A stretch of 64,000 nucleotides of DNA from Sphingomonas sp. CFBP 13720 (GCF_014842075.1 NZ_JACYVA010000003.1:372001-436000); one strand, 5' to 3'; numbered from the stretch's first letter, positions 29,376 to 38,602 are shown. The notes: generated from the sequence alone by a model not told the origin. Numbers and translations are program-made.

Positions 29376-30770
29376 TCAACCGGTCAGTCCGCTGACGGTC
29401 GCAAGTCCCAGGAAAACAAGGAAGCCCATCGAATCGGTCGTCATCGTGACGAAGATCGACGACGCGACCGCCGGATCGGCGTTGAACCGGTCGAGCGTCA
29501 GCGGCACAAACACCCCCGCAAAGCCGGCGATCACCACGTTGAGCAGCATCGCCACGCCGATCACCGCGCCCAGTTCCCCGTTGTGGAACCACAACGTCAC
29601 CCCCACGCCGATCAGCGTCGCCACGGTCAGCCCGTTCATCAGCGCGATGACCATTTCGCGGCGGATCGCACGCAGCGTGTTCGACTGGGTCAGCTGATTG
29701 GTGGCCAGCGCGCGCACCGTCACCGCCATGGTCTGGGTTCCCGCATTGCCGCCAAGGCCCGCGACGATCGGCATCAGCGCGGCCAGCGTGACCATCCGGT
29801 CGATCGTCGCGCCGAACATGCCGATGATCGTAGCGGGTAACAGCGCGGTAATGAGGTTGGTGATGAGCCAGCGGACCCGCGCCTTGTACGAATCGCGGAT
29901 CGGTTCGTTGATGTCGCCTTCGCCCGCCCCCGACAGCAGCAGCGCGTCCTCGCCCGCCTCCGCCTGGATGATGTGGACGACGTCGTCGACGGTGATCATG
30001 CCAGCCAGCCGCCCGCCACCATCGACCACGGCGGCGGAGATGAGCGCGTATTTCTGGAAGCGGAGCGCGACTTCCTCCTGATCCATGTCGACCGGGATCA
30101 GCGTCTGTTCGCGCTGCATGACGTCGGCGATGGCGACGCCGCGCGGCGTGCGCAGGATCCACGACAGCTGGCACGTACCGACCGGCCTGTGCGCCGGGTC
30201 GACCACGAATATTTCCCAGAAATCGGTCGTCAGCGTCTCGTCGGCGCGCAGGTAATCGAGCGCGTCCCCAACCGTCCAGTGTTCGGGCACCGCGACCAGT
30301 TCGCGCTGCATCAGACGCCCGGCGGACTCCTCGGGATAGGACAACGCTTCCTCGATCGCGGCGCGATCGTCGGGATCGAGCGCGCGCAGCACCGCACGCT
30401 GATCCGCATCGTCCATGTCCTCGATGATCGCGACGGCGTCGTCGGTATCGAGCTGTGCGGCGAGATCGGCGACCTGCGCGGCGGTCAGCGCGTCGATGAT
30501 CGCATCGCGGACCCAATCGTTCATCTCCGCCAGAACGTCACCGTTCAGCCGTTCGGCGACCGATGCCGCCAACGCCGCGCGCTGTTCGCCCGGCACGATT
30601 TCGAACAGGTCGGCAAGGTCGGCGGGGTGCAATGGTTCGACCAGATCGCGTGCCGCTTCGTCGTCGCCGCGTTCGACCGCGTCGAGCACCGCACGGACGA
30701 ATTCCGGCTTCAGCCGGTCGTCGGCGTCGAGTTCGCTGGTATCGGCGATGGAGAGGTCGGTGTCGTTCAT
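29376..30770 (-). CDS. mgtE: Magnesium transporter MgtE
   Basis: A 464-residue channel-type magnesium transporter. The N-terminal superhelical domain (about 20-150, with LVEPLHPADLADLFEIVPGE) and two CBS domains (about 155-270) sense cytosolic magnesium. The C-terminal third has five membrane helices with the signature ALMPIVAGLGGNAGTQT. I chose ATG 30770 because it directly precedes the conserved domain; an in-frame start at 30818 lies in the intergenic region. It is divergent from the cyclophilin gene. Confidence 0.93.
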   Translation of the reverse strand: MNDTDLSIADTSELDADDRLKPEFVRAVLDAVERGDDEAARDLVEPLHPADLADLFEIVPGEQRAALAASVAERLNGDVLAEMNDWVRDAIIDALTAAQVADLAAQLDTDDAVAIIEDMDDADQRAVLRALDPDDRAAIEEALSYPEESAGRLMQRELVAVPEHWTVGDALDYLRADETLTTDFWEIFVVDPAHRPVGTCQLSWILRTPRGVAIADVMQREQTLIPVDMDQEEVALRFQKYALISAAVVDGGGRLAGMITVDDVVHIIQAEAGEDALLLSGAGEGDINEPIRDSYKARVRWLITNLITALLPATIIGMFGATIDRMVTLAALMPIVAGLGGNAGTQTMAVTVRALATNQLTQSNTLRAIRREMVIALMNGLTVATLIGVGVTLWFHNGELGAVIGVAMLLNVVIAGFAGVFVPLTLDRFNADPAVASSIFVTMTTDSMGFLVFLGLATVSGLTG

Positions 30771-30908
30771 CGCGTGCCTTCCTGTCGCCGGCCGAACCCC
30801 GCTGTACCCATGCTGCACCGCCGTGCCAACGTTTGTGACAATTCGGTCGATGGTTGCCGGATCGGTGCACAGCCCCTACCTGCCCTCCACGATTTCAAGG
30901 AGTGACCC

Positions 30909-31367
30909 ATGGCCGACCTTCCCAGCACGCTCGTACTGACGCTCGACACCGGCGAGGTGCGGATCAAGCTTCGCTCCGATCTGGCGCCGGGTCATGTCGA
31001 ACGCATCGTCAAGCTGGCCGATTCGGGCTTTTACGACGGCGTGGTGTTCCACCGCGTGATCGACGGCTTCATGGCGCAGGGCGGCGATCCGACCGGCACC
31101 GGCACCAGCGGTTCGCAGGAGCCCGATCTGAAGGCAGAATTCAGCCGCGAACCGCATGTCCGCGGCGTGTGTTCGATGGCGCGTACCGCCGCACCGCACA
31201 GCGCGAACAGCCAGTTCTTCATCTGTCTCGACGACGCGACCTTCCTCGACGGACAATATACCGTGTGGGGTGAAGTCACCGACGGCATGGACGCGGTCGA
31301 CAAGCTGCCCAAGGGCGAACCGCCCCGCAACCCGGGCAAGATCGTCACGGCCCGCAGCGAAGCGTAA
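30909..31367 (+). CDS. ppiB: Cyclophilin-type peptidyl-prolyl isomerase
   Basis: A 152-residue cytosolic cyclophilin that catalyses proline cis-trans isomerisation. The active-site segments are FHRVIDGFMAQGGDPTGTG, SMARTAAPHSANSQFFI and FLDGQYTVWGEV. There is no signal peptide. AAGGAG lies 7 bases before the ATG. A long hairpin follows the stop. Confidence 0.92.
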   Translation: MADLPSTLVLTLDTGEVRIKLRSDLAPGHVERIVKLADSGFYDGVVFHRVIDGFMAQGGDPTGTGTSGSQEPDLKAEFSREPHVRGVCSMARTAAPHSANSQFFICLDDATFLDGQYTVWGEVTDGMDAVDKLPKGEPPRNPGKIVTARSEA

Positions 31368-31379
31368 CGGTCGTTCTTT

Positions 31380-31425
31380 CGCCCCGAACGTCCCCCGGTC
31401 CCGGCCGGGGCGACGCTTCGGGGCG
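31380..31425. terminator. Long bidirectional hairpin between ppiB and the LysR gene
   Basis: CGCCCCGAA (31380-31388), CGTC (31389-31392) and CCCCGG (31393-31398) pair with CCGGGG (31405-31410), GACG (31412-31415) and TTCGGGGCG (31417-31425). The 19 base pairs are broken only by one bulged C on the 3' arm after each block. It fills the gap between convergent genes and should stop transcription from both sides. Confidence 0.65.
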
Positions 31426-31436
31426 TTCGACCAACC

Positions 31437-32324
31437 TTATTCGGGCGGCGCGTTCAGCGCGCCGACCAACCAGTCGTGGAACAGCTTCACCGGCTTTTGC
31501 TGCAACATGCGCGGCCGGCATACGAACCAGTGGCTGTAAGTCGAATCGACCGCGCGATCGAACAGCGGCACCAGCCGGTCGTCGCGCGCGGTTTCGAAAT
31601 GCGATTCGAGCATGAACGCCACGCCCAGCCCCTGCGCCGCCGCCTCCAGCATCAGCGTTCCCGAATCGAACCGGTCGATCGCGGCGGGCTCCAGCATGGG
31701 CAGCCCGGCGGCATGCATCCAGTCGGCGAAGGTATCGGGCATATCGCGGTGGATCAGCGCGGTATGGCGCGACAATTCGGCCGGATGTTCGATCGGTGTC
31801 CGTTCGATCAACGCGCGTCCGGCAATGGCATAGACCCGGTTGCGGTCCAGCCGCCGGGCATAGAGCGCCGGATCGATCGCGTGGCCCAGCACGATCGCGA
31901 CATCGATCCCCTCCCCCAGCCGGCCAAGACCATGATGCGCGGTGTCGAAATCCAGATGGAGTTCGGGATGACGGACCTTCAGGTCGCCCATGCGCGGCAT
32001 CAACCGCTGGATCGCGAACAGCGGCAACACGCCCAGTCGCAGGCGCAGGACCTCGACCTCGCCCGACATCTGTTCGACCGCATCGGACAGCGTGTCGAGC
32101 GCGCCCGACAGCAGCGCCAACAGCCGGTCGCCATCGTCGTTCAGGCGAAGCGCCTGGTGGCGGCGTTCGAACAAGGGCTTCCCGATGAAGCGCTCCAACG
32201 CCTGCACCCGCCGGCTGAGCGCGGGCGACGACAGCGCCAGTTCGTCGGCAGCCAGCTTTACCGACCCCAGTCGCGCGACATGGACGAATGCTTCGATCGC
32301 AGTAAGCGGCGGGAGCCGGCGCAT
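31437..32324 (-). CDS. LysR-family transcriptional regulator
   Basis: A 295-residue regulator. The N-terminal winged helix (about 1-60) reads PPLTAIEAFVHVARLGSVKL followed by AADELALSSPALSRRVQALE, as in GcvA-type LysRs. Residues 90-290 form the effector-binding domain. It diverges from the Cdc48-like gene, and the 287-base gap holds a 21-bp palindrome with T-N11-A spacing, the usual LysR site layout, so it probably controls itself and perhaps its neighbour. The inducer is unknown. The ATG at 32324 follows an AGGG stretch. Confidence 0.88.
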   Translation of the reverse strand: MRRLPPLTAIEAFVHVARLGSVKLAADELALSSPALSRRVQALERFIGKPLFERRHQALRLNDDGDRLLALLSGALDTLSDAVEQMSGEVEVLRLRLGVLPLFAIQRLMPRMGDLKVRHPELHLDFDTAHHGLGRLGEGIDVAIVLGHAIDPALYARRLDRNRVYAIAGRALIERTPIEHPAELSRHTALIHRDMPDTFADWMHAAGLPMLEPAAIDRFDSGTLMLEAAAQGLGVAFMLESHFETARDDRLVPLFDRAVDSTYSHWFVCRPRMLQQKPVKLFHDWLVGALNAPPE

Positions 32325-32342
32325 GAAAAACCCTAGCTTGGT

Positions 32343-32464
32343 TGCAGTGCGGGACAAGGTGCGCCGACAAGCGGCGCAGCGCAACAACCGTGGCGCGTAG
32401 CGATTGCAAAAGTTGCAATCGGAAATGATCCGTTCGCACTTGCACAATAATTCGCCGCACTGCA
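32343..32464. promoter_or_regulatory. Divergent control region: nested inverted repeats
   Basis: A perfect dyad, CGATTGCAA (32401-32409), 3 bases, TTGCAATCG (32413-32421), lies between the LysR and Cdc48-like genes and contains T-N11-A, the LysR box pattern. A second, wider pair flanks it: TGCAGTGCGG (32343-32352) and CCGCACTGCA (32455-32464). The central dyad is the likely LysR operator; the role of the outer pair is open. Confidence 0.6.
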
Positions 32465-32535
32465 CATAGGGGGTGCCTTTCAGGCATCCTCTCCTAAAAC
32501 TTTTCGGCCGGTCGTTTTCGATCGGCCTTTTTTTT
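32465..32535 (+). ncRNA. Candidate small RNA or transcription attenuator upstream of the Cdc48-like gene
   Basis: On the plus strand, hairpin 1 is GGGTGCC (32471-32477) with GGCATCC (32483-32489), followed by a single-stranded pyrimidine-rich stretch CTCTCCT (an anti-Shine-Dalgarno-like sequence). An intrinsic terminator then ends in eight Ts. This is the layout of a short regulatory RNA, or of a leader that ends transcription before the gene at 32612. The 5' end is not defined, and no strong sigma-70 promoter is visible. Confidence 0.45.
32506..32535 (+). terminator. Rho-independent terminator in the Cdc48-like gene leader
   Basis: GGCCGGTCG (32506-32514), TTTT loop, CGATCGGCC (32519-32527) forms nine pairs with one G-U wobble and is followed by eight Ts (32528-32535). 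It faces plus, yet lies 76 bases upstream of the ATG at 32612 rather than behind any annotated plus-strand gene, so it must end a small or leader transcript. Confidence 0.8.
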
Positions 32536-32611
32536 CGCCCGGCGTCCGGCCTTGTGACTGCTCGCCTGCCTCCTATCTCGTCCGTTCGTCGCGTTGAGGC
32601 AGGACACACAG

Positions 32612-34900
32612 ATGGCAGACAGCGAAACCGGCGGCCGCAGATTGCAGGTCGCCAATGCCCGCCCCGAAGACAGTGGGCGCGGCATCGCGCATCTGCCGCG
32701 ATCGGTGATGGCGTTGTTGGGCGTCAACGAAGGCGATGTGGTCGAGATCGTCGGCAAGAAATCGACTCCTGCCCGTGCCGTCGCGCCCTATCCCGAGGAC
32801 GAGGGCCTCGACATCGTCCGCATCGATGGTCTGCAACGCGCCAATGCCGGGGTCGGATCGGGCGATCAGGTCGAGGTCCGCCGCGTCGAGTCGCGGGCGG
32901 CCACCCGCGTCGTCTTTGCGCCAGCACAGCAGAACCTGCGCCTGCAAGGGTCCGCCAACGCGCTCAAGCGAACCTTTTTCGGCCGGCCGCTGTGTCAGGG
33001 CGATATCGTCGCGACGACCGGACATCAGCGCATCGACAATCTGTCGCCCAATGTCCGCCGTTATGTGAACGCGCCGGCATTTTCGTTGCAGGAAATCCGG
33101 CTGTCGGTCGTCTCAGCCACGCCGAAGGGCATCGTCCACATCGACGAATCGACCGAGATCGAGCTGCGCGCGGAATATGAGGAGCCGCGCGAATCGCGCC
33201 GTGCCGACGTGACCTACGACGATATCGGCGGCATGGGCCAGACGATCGATCAGTTGCGTGAGATGGTCGAACTGCCGCTGCGCTATCCCGAACTGTTCCA
33301 ACGGCTGGGCGTCGATCCGCCCAAGGGCGTGTTGCTGCATGGACCGCCCGGCACGGGCAAGACCCGGCTGGCGCGTGCGGTCGCCAACGAATCGGATGCC
33401 GAATTCTTTCTGATCAACGGTCCCGAGATCATGGGATCGGCCTATGGCGAATCGGAAAAGCGCCTGCGCGAGGTGTTCGAGAACGCGACCAAGGCATCGC
33501 CGTCGATCGTGTTCATCGACGAGATCGATTCGATCGCGCCGAAACGCGGACAGGTGTCGGGCGAGGCGGAGAAGCGGCTGGTCGCCCAGTTGCTGACGCT
33601 GATGGACGGACTCGAGTCGCGCGCCAACATCGTCGTCATCGCAGCGACCAACCGGCCCGAGGCGATCGACGAAGCATTGCGCCGTCCCGGCCGGTTCGAC
33701 CGTGAAATCGTGGTTGGCGTGCCCGACGAGCGCGGACGGCGGGAAATCCTTGGCATCCACACCCGCGGCATGCCGTTGGCCGACAATGTCGAACTGAACG
33801 AACTGTCGCGCACGACCTATGGCTTCGTCGGTGCCGATCTGGCGGCGCTGACGCGTGAGGCGGCGATCGAGGCGGTGCGGCGGATCATGCCACGCATCGA
33901 CCTGTCCGAAGGCACGATCCCCCCCGAGGTGCTCGACAGCCTGTCGGTTACGCGCGAGGATTTCGTCGAGGCGCTCAAGCGCGTGCAGCCCAGCGCGATG
34001 CGCGAAGTGATGGTGCAGGCGCCCACCGTCCGCTGGGACGATGTCGGCGGGCTAGACGATGCGCAGATGCGGCTGAAGGAAGGCGTCGAGCTTCCGCTCA
34101 AATCCCCCGAATCGTTCCGCCGTCTGGGCATCCGCCCCGCCAAGGGTTTCCTGCTGTACGGCCCGCCCGGCACCGGAAAGACGCTGCTCGCGAAGGCGGT
34201 CGCACGGGAAGCGGAGGCGAATTTCATCGCCACCAAGTCCAGCGACCTGCTGAGCAAATGGTATGGCGAGAGCGAGCAGCAGATCGCCCGCCTGTTCGCC
34301 CGTGCGCGGCAGGTCGCGCCGACGGTGATCTTCATCGATGAACTCGATTCGCTGGTTCCCGCGCGGGGCGGCGGGATGGGCGAACCCGAAGTCACCGCGC
34401 GGGTGGTTAACACCATCCTCGCCGAGATGGACGGGCTGGAGGAATTGCAGTCGGTGGTGGTGATCGGCGCGACCAACCGGCCGAACCTTGTCGATCCGGC
34501 ATTGCTTCGCCCGGGGCGGTTCGACGAACTCGTCTATGTCGGCGTGCCCGACCGCGCGGGCCGCGCGCGTATCCTCGGGATACAGACGCAGAAGATGCCG
34601 CTGGCCGACGATGTCGATCTGGACGTGGTGGCGGGACGCACCGAACGCTTCACCGGTGCCGATCTGGAGGATGTGGTGCGCCGCGCCGGTCTGTTCGCGC
34701 TGCGCGAATCGCTCGATACCCGCGCGGTGACGATGGCGCATTTCGACAGCGCGCTGGGCGAATCGCGGGCATCGGTCACCGCCGAGATGGAAGAGGAATA
34801 TCGCGCGATGTCGGCACGGCTGAAACAGGACGCGCTGTCGATCCAGCCGCTGGGTTTCATCACGCCGGGCATGGTCGAAGGCCGCGGACCGAAGGGATAG
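32612..34900 (+). CDS. Cdc48/VAT-family double AAA ATPase
   Basis: A 762-residue homologue of archaeal VAT and eukaryotic Cdc48/p97. Residues about 10-185 form the substrate-recruiting N domain. D1 has Walker A GPPGTGKT at 244-251 and Walker B IVFIDEID at 299-306; D2 has Walker A at 517-524 and FIDELD around D576/E577. Aromatic pore residues occur in both rings (Y278 in SAYGESE, W550-Y551 in KWYGESE), as in VAT rather than p97 D1, which argues for a threading unfoldase. The C terminus (VEGRGPKG) lacks the HbYX proteasome motif. ATG 32612 follows AGGA. It sits behind the LysR palindrome and the attenuator. Confidence 0.9.
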   Translation: MADSETGGRRLQVANARPEDSGRGIAHLPRSVMALLGVNEGDVVEIVGKKSTPARAVAPYPEDEGLDIVRIDGLQRANAGVGSGDQVEVRRVESRAATRVVFAPAQQNLRLQGSANALKRTFFGRPLCQGDIVATTGHQRIDNLSPNVRRYVNAPAFSLQEIRLSVVSATPKGIVHIDESTEIELRAEYEEPRESRRADVTYDDIGGMGQTIDQLREMVELPLRYPELFQRLGVDPPKGVLLHGPPGTGKTRLARAVANESDAEFFLINGPEIMGSAYGESEKRLREVFENATKASPSIVFIDEIDSIAPKRGQVSGEAEKRLVAQLLTLMDGLESRANIVVIAATNRPEAIDEALRRPGRFDREIVVGVPDERGRREILGIHTRGMPLADNVELNELSRTTYGFVGADLAALTREAAIEAVRRIMPRIDLSEGTIPPEVLDSLSVTREDFVEALKRVQPSAMREVMVQAPTVRWDDVGGLDDAQMRLKEGVELPLKSPESFRRLGIRPAKGFLLYGPPGTGKTLLAKAVAREAEANFIATKSSDLLSKWYGESEQQIARLFARARQVAPTVIFIDELDSLVPARGGGMGEPEVTARVVNTILAEMDGLEELQSVVVIGATNRPNLVDPALLRPGRFDELVYVGVPDRAGRARILGIQTQKMPLADDVDLDVVAGRTERFTGADLEDVVRRAGLFALRESLDTRAVTMAHFDSALGESRASVTAEMEEEYRAMSARLKQDALSIQPLGFITPGMVEGRGPKG

Positions 34901-35028
34901 CGGCGTACCGGACGGGGACGAAGGCGTCCCCGTCCGTCGCACCGCGAAACCGATCGGCTTGCATGTTCGTTGCGCTTTTGCGACGACGCTGTGATTCCGG
35001 TGCTTTCGCCGACCGTTCAAGGATCTCC

Positions 35029-35637
35029 ATGACGACCAGCTCCACCACCGCGACCCGTCGGAAGCCGCGCGGTGCCCCTTCGCCGGCCGGAATTTTCCTG
35101 CGCGGCTTCGTGAAGCATCCGGTGATGGTCGGATCGGTGATCCCGTCGTCGAACAAGCTGATTCGCAAGATGCTGTCGCGCGTCGACTGGGCGGAAACGA
35201 AGCTGATCGTCGAATACGGCCCCGGCGTCGGCACCTTCTGTCGCCCGATCCTCGAAAAGCTGGCACCCGATGCCAAGCTGATCGCGATCGATACCAATGC
35301 CGACTTCATCGATTATCTGAACGCGACGATTCTCGATTCGCGATTCGTGGCGGTGCACGGATCGGCGGCGGACGTCGGGACGATCGTCGCGGATCACGGC
35401 CACGACCATGCCGATTTCGTGCTGTCGGGCCTGCCCTTCTCGACGTTGCCCCCCGGTGTCGGCGATATGATCGCGGCGGCGACGCGCGACGTGCTGCGAC
35501 CGGGTGGCGCGTTCCTCGTCTATCAGTTCAATCCGCGCGTCCGCGATTTCCTCGACCGGCAATTCGCGCGGATCGATCATGACATGGAGTGGTGGAACGT
35601 GCCCCCCGCCCAGCTGTGGTGGGCGTGGAAAGACTGA
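35029..35637 (+). CDS. Phospholipid N-methyltransferase-like protein
   Basis: A 202-residue class I SAM methyltransferase. The N-terminal FLRGFVKHPVMVGSVIPSS and motif I LIVEYGPGVGTFCRPIL match the PmtA/COG3963 group, some of which methylate phosphatidylethanolamine at the membrane face; HADFVLSGLPFSTLPPG corresponds to motif II. Activity on lipid is inferred from family resemblance only, and rRNA dimethylases share part of this pattern. ATG 35029 follows AAGGAT. It stands between the Cdc48-like gene and the polyketide cluster. Confidence 0.72.
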   Translation: MTTSSTTATRRKPRGAPSPAGIFLRGFVKHPVMVGSVIPSSNKLIRKMLSRVDWAETKLIVEYGPGVGTFCRPILEKLAPDAKLIAIDTNADFIDYLNATILDSRFVAVHGSAADVGTIVADHGHDHADFVLSGLPFSTLPPGVGDMIAAATRDVLRPGGAFLVYQFNPRVRDFLDRQFARIDHDMEWWNVPPAQLWWAWKD

Positions 35638-35729
35638 TCGCACCGCCGATTAGCGCCGTTCTTCTGGCTTTTGCATAACCGGTCGGGATTGCGGCAGGCC
35701 GCCGGGCCGTTTCGTGCGTTGAGCAATCG

Positions 35730-36812
35730 ATGACGTCCGCCCCCCCGCCGCCCGTCGCCTGGCTCAACGCCGTCGCGACCGCCGTTCCGACCCATGATAT
35801 CCACCATGCCTTTATCGGCTGGGCGCGTGCGCGCCTGTCCGATCGCGAAGCGCGCCTGTTCGACCGGATGGTCGAACGGGCGGGGATCGGCCATCGCTGG
35901 TCGGTGTTGCCGGCGGGATCGGATGGCGGTTCGCCGGTCGCGGCGGGCGGCTTCTATGCCGATGCCATGCCCGGCACCGCCGCCCGCATGGCAATCTATG
36001 CCGACGCCGCGCCGACGTTGGCCATCGACGCGATCGACCGGCTTGCCGAGCGCACCGACCTGAACGGCATCACCCATCTGGTGGTGGCCAGTTGCACCGG
36101 CTTCGTCGCGCCGGGTATCGATCAGCGGATCGCGGCGCGGATTGGGCTGTCGCCGGGCGTCGAACGTCTGCTGGTCGGGTTCATGGGATGTTACGCGGCA
36201 GTCGCAGCACTGCGCAGCGCGCGGCATATCGTCCGGTCGGACCCGGCGGCGCGCGTGCTGGTCGTCACGGTCGAGTTGTCGACGCTGCATCTTCAACCCG
36301 ACGACGCGCTCGAACCGCTGCTCGCGATGCTCCAGTTCGGCGACGGCGCGGCGGCAGCGTTGGTCAGCGCGGAACCAGCCGGCTTCGCGATCGAAACGCC
36401 GTTCGCAGCGACGCTGCCTGCATCCGCCGACCTGATCCGATGGGATATCACCGACGCCGGCTTTGCGATGCATCTGTCGGGCGAAGTGCCCGGACGCATC
36501 GCCACCGCGCTGGCCGATCCGGGCTTCGCCGCCGCCGCGACCGGCGGGCGTTCGATCGCGGCGATCGACGGATGGGCGGTGCATGCGGGCGGGCGATCGA
36601 TCCTCGACGCGGTCGAACGCAGCCTGTCGCTTTCCCCCGACGCGCTGGCGGCATCGCGTGGCGTGCTGGCGGCGAACGGCAACATGTCGTCGGCGACGCT
36701 GATGTTCGTGCTGGCCGATATGCTGGCAGGACCGCCGGTCGCCGATGGTATCGCGCTGGCGTTCGGCCCCGGCCTCGCCGCCGAAGGGTTCGGCTTTCGG
36801 AGCGCCGCATGA
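35730..36812 (+). CDS. Type III polyketide synthase
   Basis: A 360-residue chalcone-synthase-fold enzyme that condenses an acyl-CoA starter with malonyl-CoA. The catalytic triad is C154 (GFMGCYAAVAA), H285 (WAVHAGG) and N318 (NGNMSS). The length and the GFVAPGID and LQFGDGAAAALV segments fit bacterial alkylresorcinol/alkylpyrone synthases more than plant-type enzymes. Its stop overlaps the next gene's start (ATGA), placing it first in a three-gene operon with a methyltransferase and a FAD oxidoreductase, the tailoring set known from phenolic-lipid pathways such as srsABC of Streptomyces griseus. Confidence 0.88.
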   Translation: MTSAPPPPVAWLNAVATAVPTHDIHHAFIGWARARLSDREARLFDRMVERAGIGHRWSVLPAGSDGGSPVAAGGFYADAMPGTAARMAIYADAAPTLAIDAIDRLAERTDLNGITHLVVASCTGFVAPGIDQRIAARIGLSPGVERLLVGFMGCYAAVAALRSARHIVRSDPAARVLVVTVELSTLHLQPDDALEPLLAMLQFGDGAAAALVSAEPAGFAIETPFAATLPASADLIRWDITDAGFAMHLSGEVPGRIATALADPGFAAAATGGRSIAAIDGWAVHAGGRSILDAVERSLSLSPDALAASRGVLAANGNMSSATLMFVLADMLAGPPVADGIALAFGPGLAAEGFGFRSAA

Positions 36813-37495
36813 GTTTCGCACGGGTCGACGCGGAGGAGGCGATGGACGATCCCGCGCTCGATCCGGCAACCTATGCCGCCGTGCTGCGCGACCTTGCGCG
36901 GGTCAACACAGTGACGATGGCGGCGCGGCCGACGCTGGCGTTTCTCGACCGCATCGCCGCGCGCGGCGACCGATTGCGGCTGCTCGATGTCGGATATGGC
37001 GACGGCGACATGCTGCGCCGGATCGCCCGCTGGGCGGCACGGCGCGGATTGCCGGTCGAACTGGTCGGGATCGACCTGAACCCGCGCAGCGAGGCAATCG
37101 CGCGCGCCGACACGCCCGTTGCCCTGCCGATCACCTATCGCACCGGCGACTATGCCGATCTGGCGGGCGAAAAATGGGACGTGATCGTCTCCAGCCTCGT
37201 TGCGCATCACATGACCCCGCCGCAACTGATCGCGTTCCTGCAATTCATGGAGGCTAAAGCGACGCGCGGCTGGATGGTCAACGACCTGCACCGCCATCGC
37301 TTCGCGCATGTCGGCTATCCGTTGCTGGCACGGACGATGCGCTGGCATCCGATCGTTCGCGCCGATGGTACGCTGTCGATCGCGCGATCGTACCGGCCGG
37401 ACGAATGGCCCCCCATCCTCGCCACCGCCGGCATCGCCGATGCGCGGGTCGTGCGCCGTTTCCCGTTCCGGCTATGCGTCGAACGCGCGCGCTGA
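36809..37495 (+). CDS. Methyltransferase of the type III polyketide cluster
   Basis: A 228-residue class I SAM methyltransferase. Motif I is LRLLDVGYGDGDMLRRI and a second conserved part reads WDVIVSSLVAHHMTPPQL, as in O- or C-methyltransferases placed next to type III PKS genes. It probably methylates the phenolic product. It overlaps the PKS gene by 4 bases and the FAD gene by 22 bases, so the three are translated as a unit. Confidence 0.82.
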   Translation: MSFARVDAEEAMDDPALDPATYAAVLRDLARVNTVTMAARPTLAFLDRIAARGDRLRLLDVGYGDGDMLRRIARWAARRGLPVELVGIDLNPRSEAIARADTPVALPITYRTGDYADLAGEKWDVIVSSLVAHHMTPPQLIAFLQFMEAKATRGWMVNDLHRHRFAHVGYPLLARTMRWHPIVRADGTLSIARSYRPDEWPPILATAGIADARVVRRFPFRLCVERAR

Positions 37496-38571
37496 TCGCG
37501 GGCGGCGGTCCCGCCGGCGCTATCGCCGCGATGCTGATCGCGCGCGACGGCGAACGCCCGCTGGTGCTGGAGCGGACGCACGCACCGCAGGATGCGCTGT
37601 GCGGCGGATTCCTGTCGTGGCGGACGCTGGAGACGCTGGCACGTGCGGGCGTCGATCCGGCGGCGCTGGGCGGGCATAACGTTCGCCGCGCGCGGCTGTT
37701 CGCGGGGACGCGACAGGCCGAAGCGATGCTGCCCGCCCCCGCCATCGGCCTGTCGCGCCGCGTCCTCGATGCGGTACTGATCGACCATGCCCGCACCGCC
37801 GGGGCGGCGGTCGAGCGCGGCGTGGCGATCCGCGCGGCGGAGGGACGGACCCTGCGCACCGGCGACGGCGCGACGATCGTCGGCGACGCGCTGTTCCTCG
37901 CGACCGGCAAGCACGATCTGCGCGGCCTTGCCCGCCCGGTGCCAATCGAACAAGATCCGGCGATGGGCGTGCGCGTGCGACTGGCGGCGGCACCTGCCCT
38001 GACGCGCATGGTCGGCGATGCGATCGAACTGCATCTGTTCGACGGCGGCTATGCCGGGCTGGTGTTGCAGGAAGACGGCAGCGCGAACCTGTGCATGGCG
38101 CTGCGCCGGTCGCGCCTGACCGCCATCGGCACCCTGCCCGCATTGCTCGACCGGTTGGCGGACGAATGTCCCGCGCTGTGCGATCGGCTGGCGCATATGG
38201 CGCCGGGCGCACCGATCGATGCGATCGCCAACGTCCCCTATGGCTGGCGCACCGGCGATACCGCGCCCGGCATCTTCCGGTTGGGCGATCAGGCGGGGGT
38301 GATCCCGTCGCTGGCGGGCGAAGGCATGGGCATCGCGATCGCCAGCGGTGTCCGTGCGGCGCGCACGTTCGCACGATCGGGCGCGGAAGGGGCGGCAGGC
38401 TATCAACGCGATCTGGCACGCGCGATGCGGCGGCCGCTGGGCGTCGCGGGCGTCGTACGCGCATTGACGGAACGTCCGGTCGGCGGTCGCATGCTGATGG
38501 GTGGTGCCCGTCTGCCGGGGCTGCTGGCACTGGTGGCGGCAACGACGCGGATCGGATCGCCGGGCGATTGA
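37474..38571 (+). CDS. FAD-dependent oxidoreductase of the type III polyketide cluster
   Basis: A 365-residue flavoprotein related to geranylgeranyl reductases and aromatic hydroxylases. The FAD motif [20 protein letters not shown] is at the N terminus, [14 protein letters not shown] and [20 protein letters not shown] motifs bind the cofactor, and NVPYGW lies between. With the PKS and methyltransferase it could hydroxylate a resorcinol to a quinol or quinone, as SrsC does, or reduce an isoprenoid chain. The ATG at 37474 lies inside the methyltransferase gene's end. Confidence 0.82.
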   Translation: MRRTRALIAGGGPAGAIAAMLIARDGERPLVLERTHAPQDALCGGFLSWRTLETLARAGVDPAALGGHNVRRARLFAGTRQAEAMLPAPAIGLSRRVLDAVLIDHARTAGAAVERGVAIRAAEGRTLRTGDGATIVGDALFLATGKHDLRGLARPVPIEQDPAMGVRVRLAAAPALTRMVGDAIELHLFDGGYAGLVLQEDGSANLCMALRRSRLTAIGTLPALLDRLADECPALCDRLAHMAPGAPIDAIANVPYGWRTGDTAPGIFRLGDQAGVIPSLAGEGMGIAIASGVRAARTFARSGAEGAAGYQRDLARAMRRPLGVAGVVRALTERPVGGRMLMGGARLPGLLALVAATTRIGSPGD

Positions 38572-38602
38572 CGCGGGCCGACACCGACCACACATCCACC
38601 CC

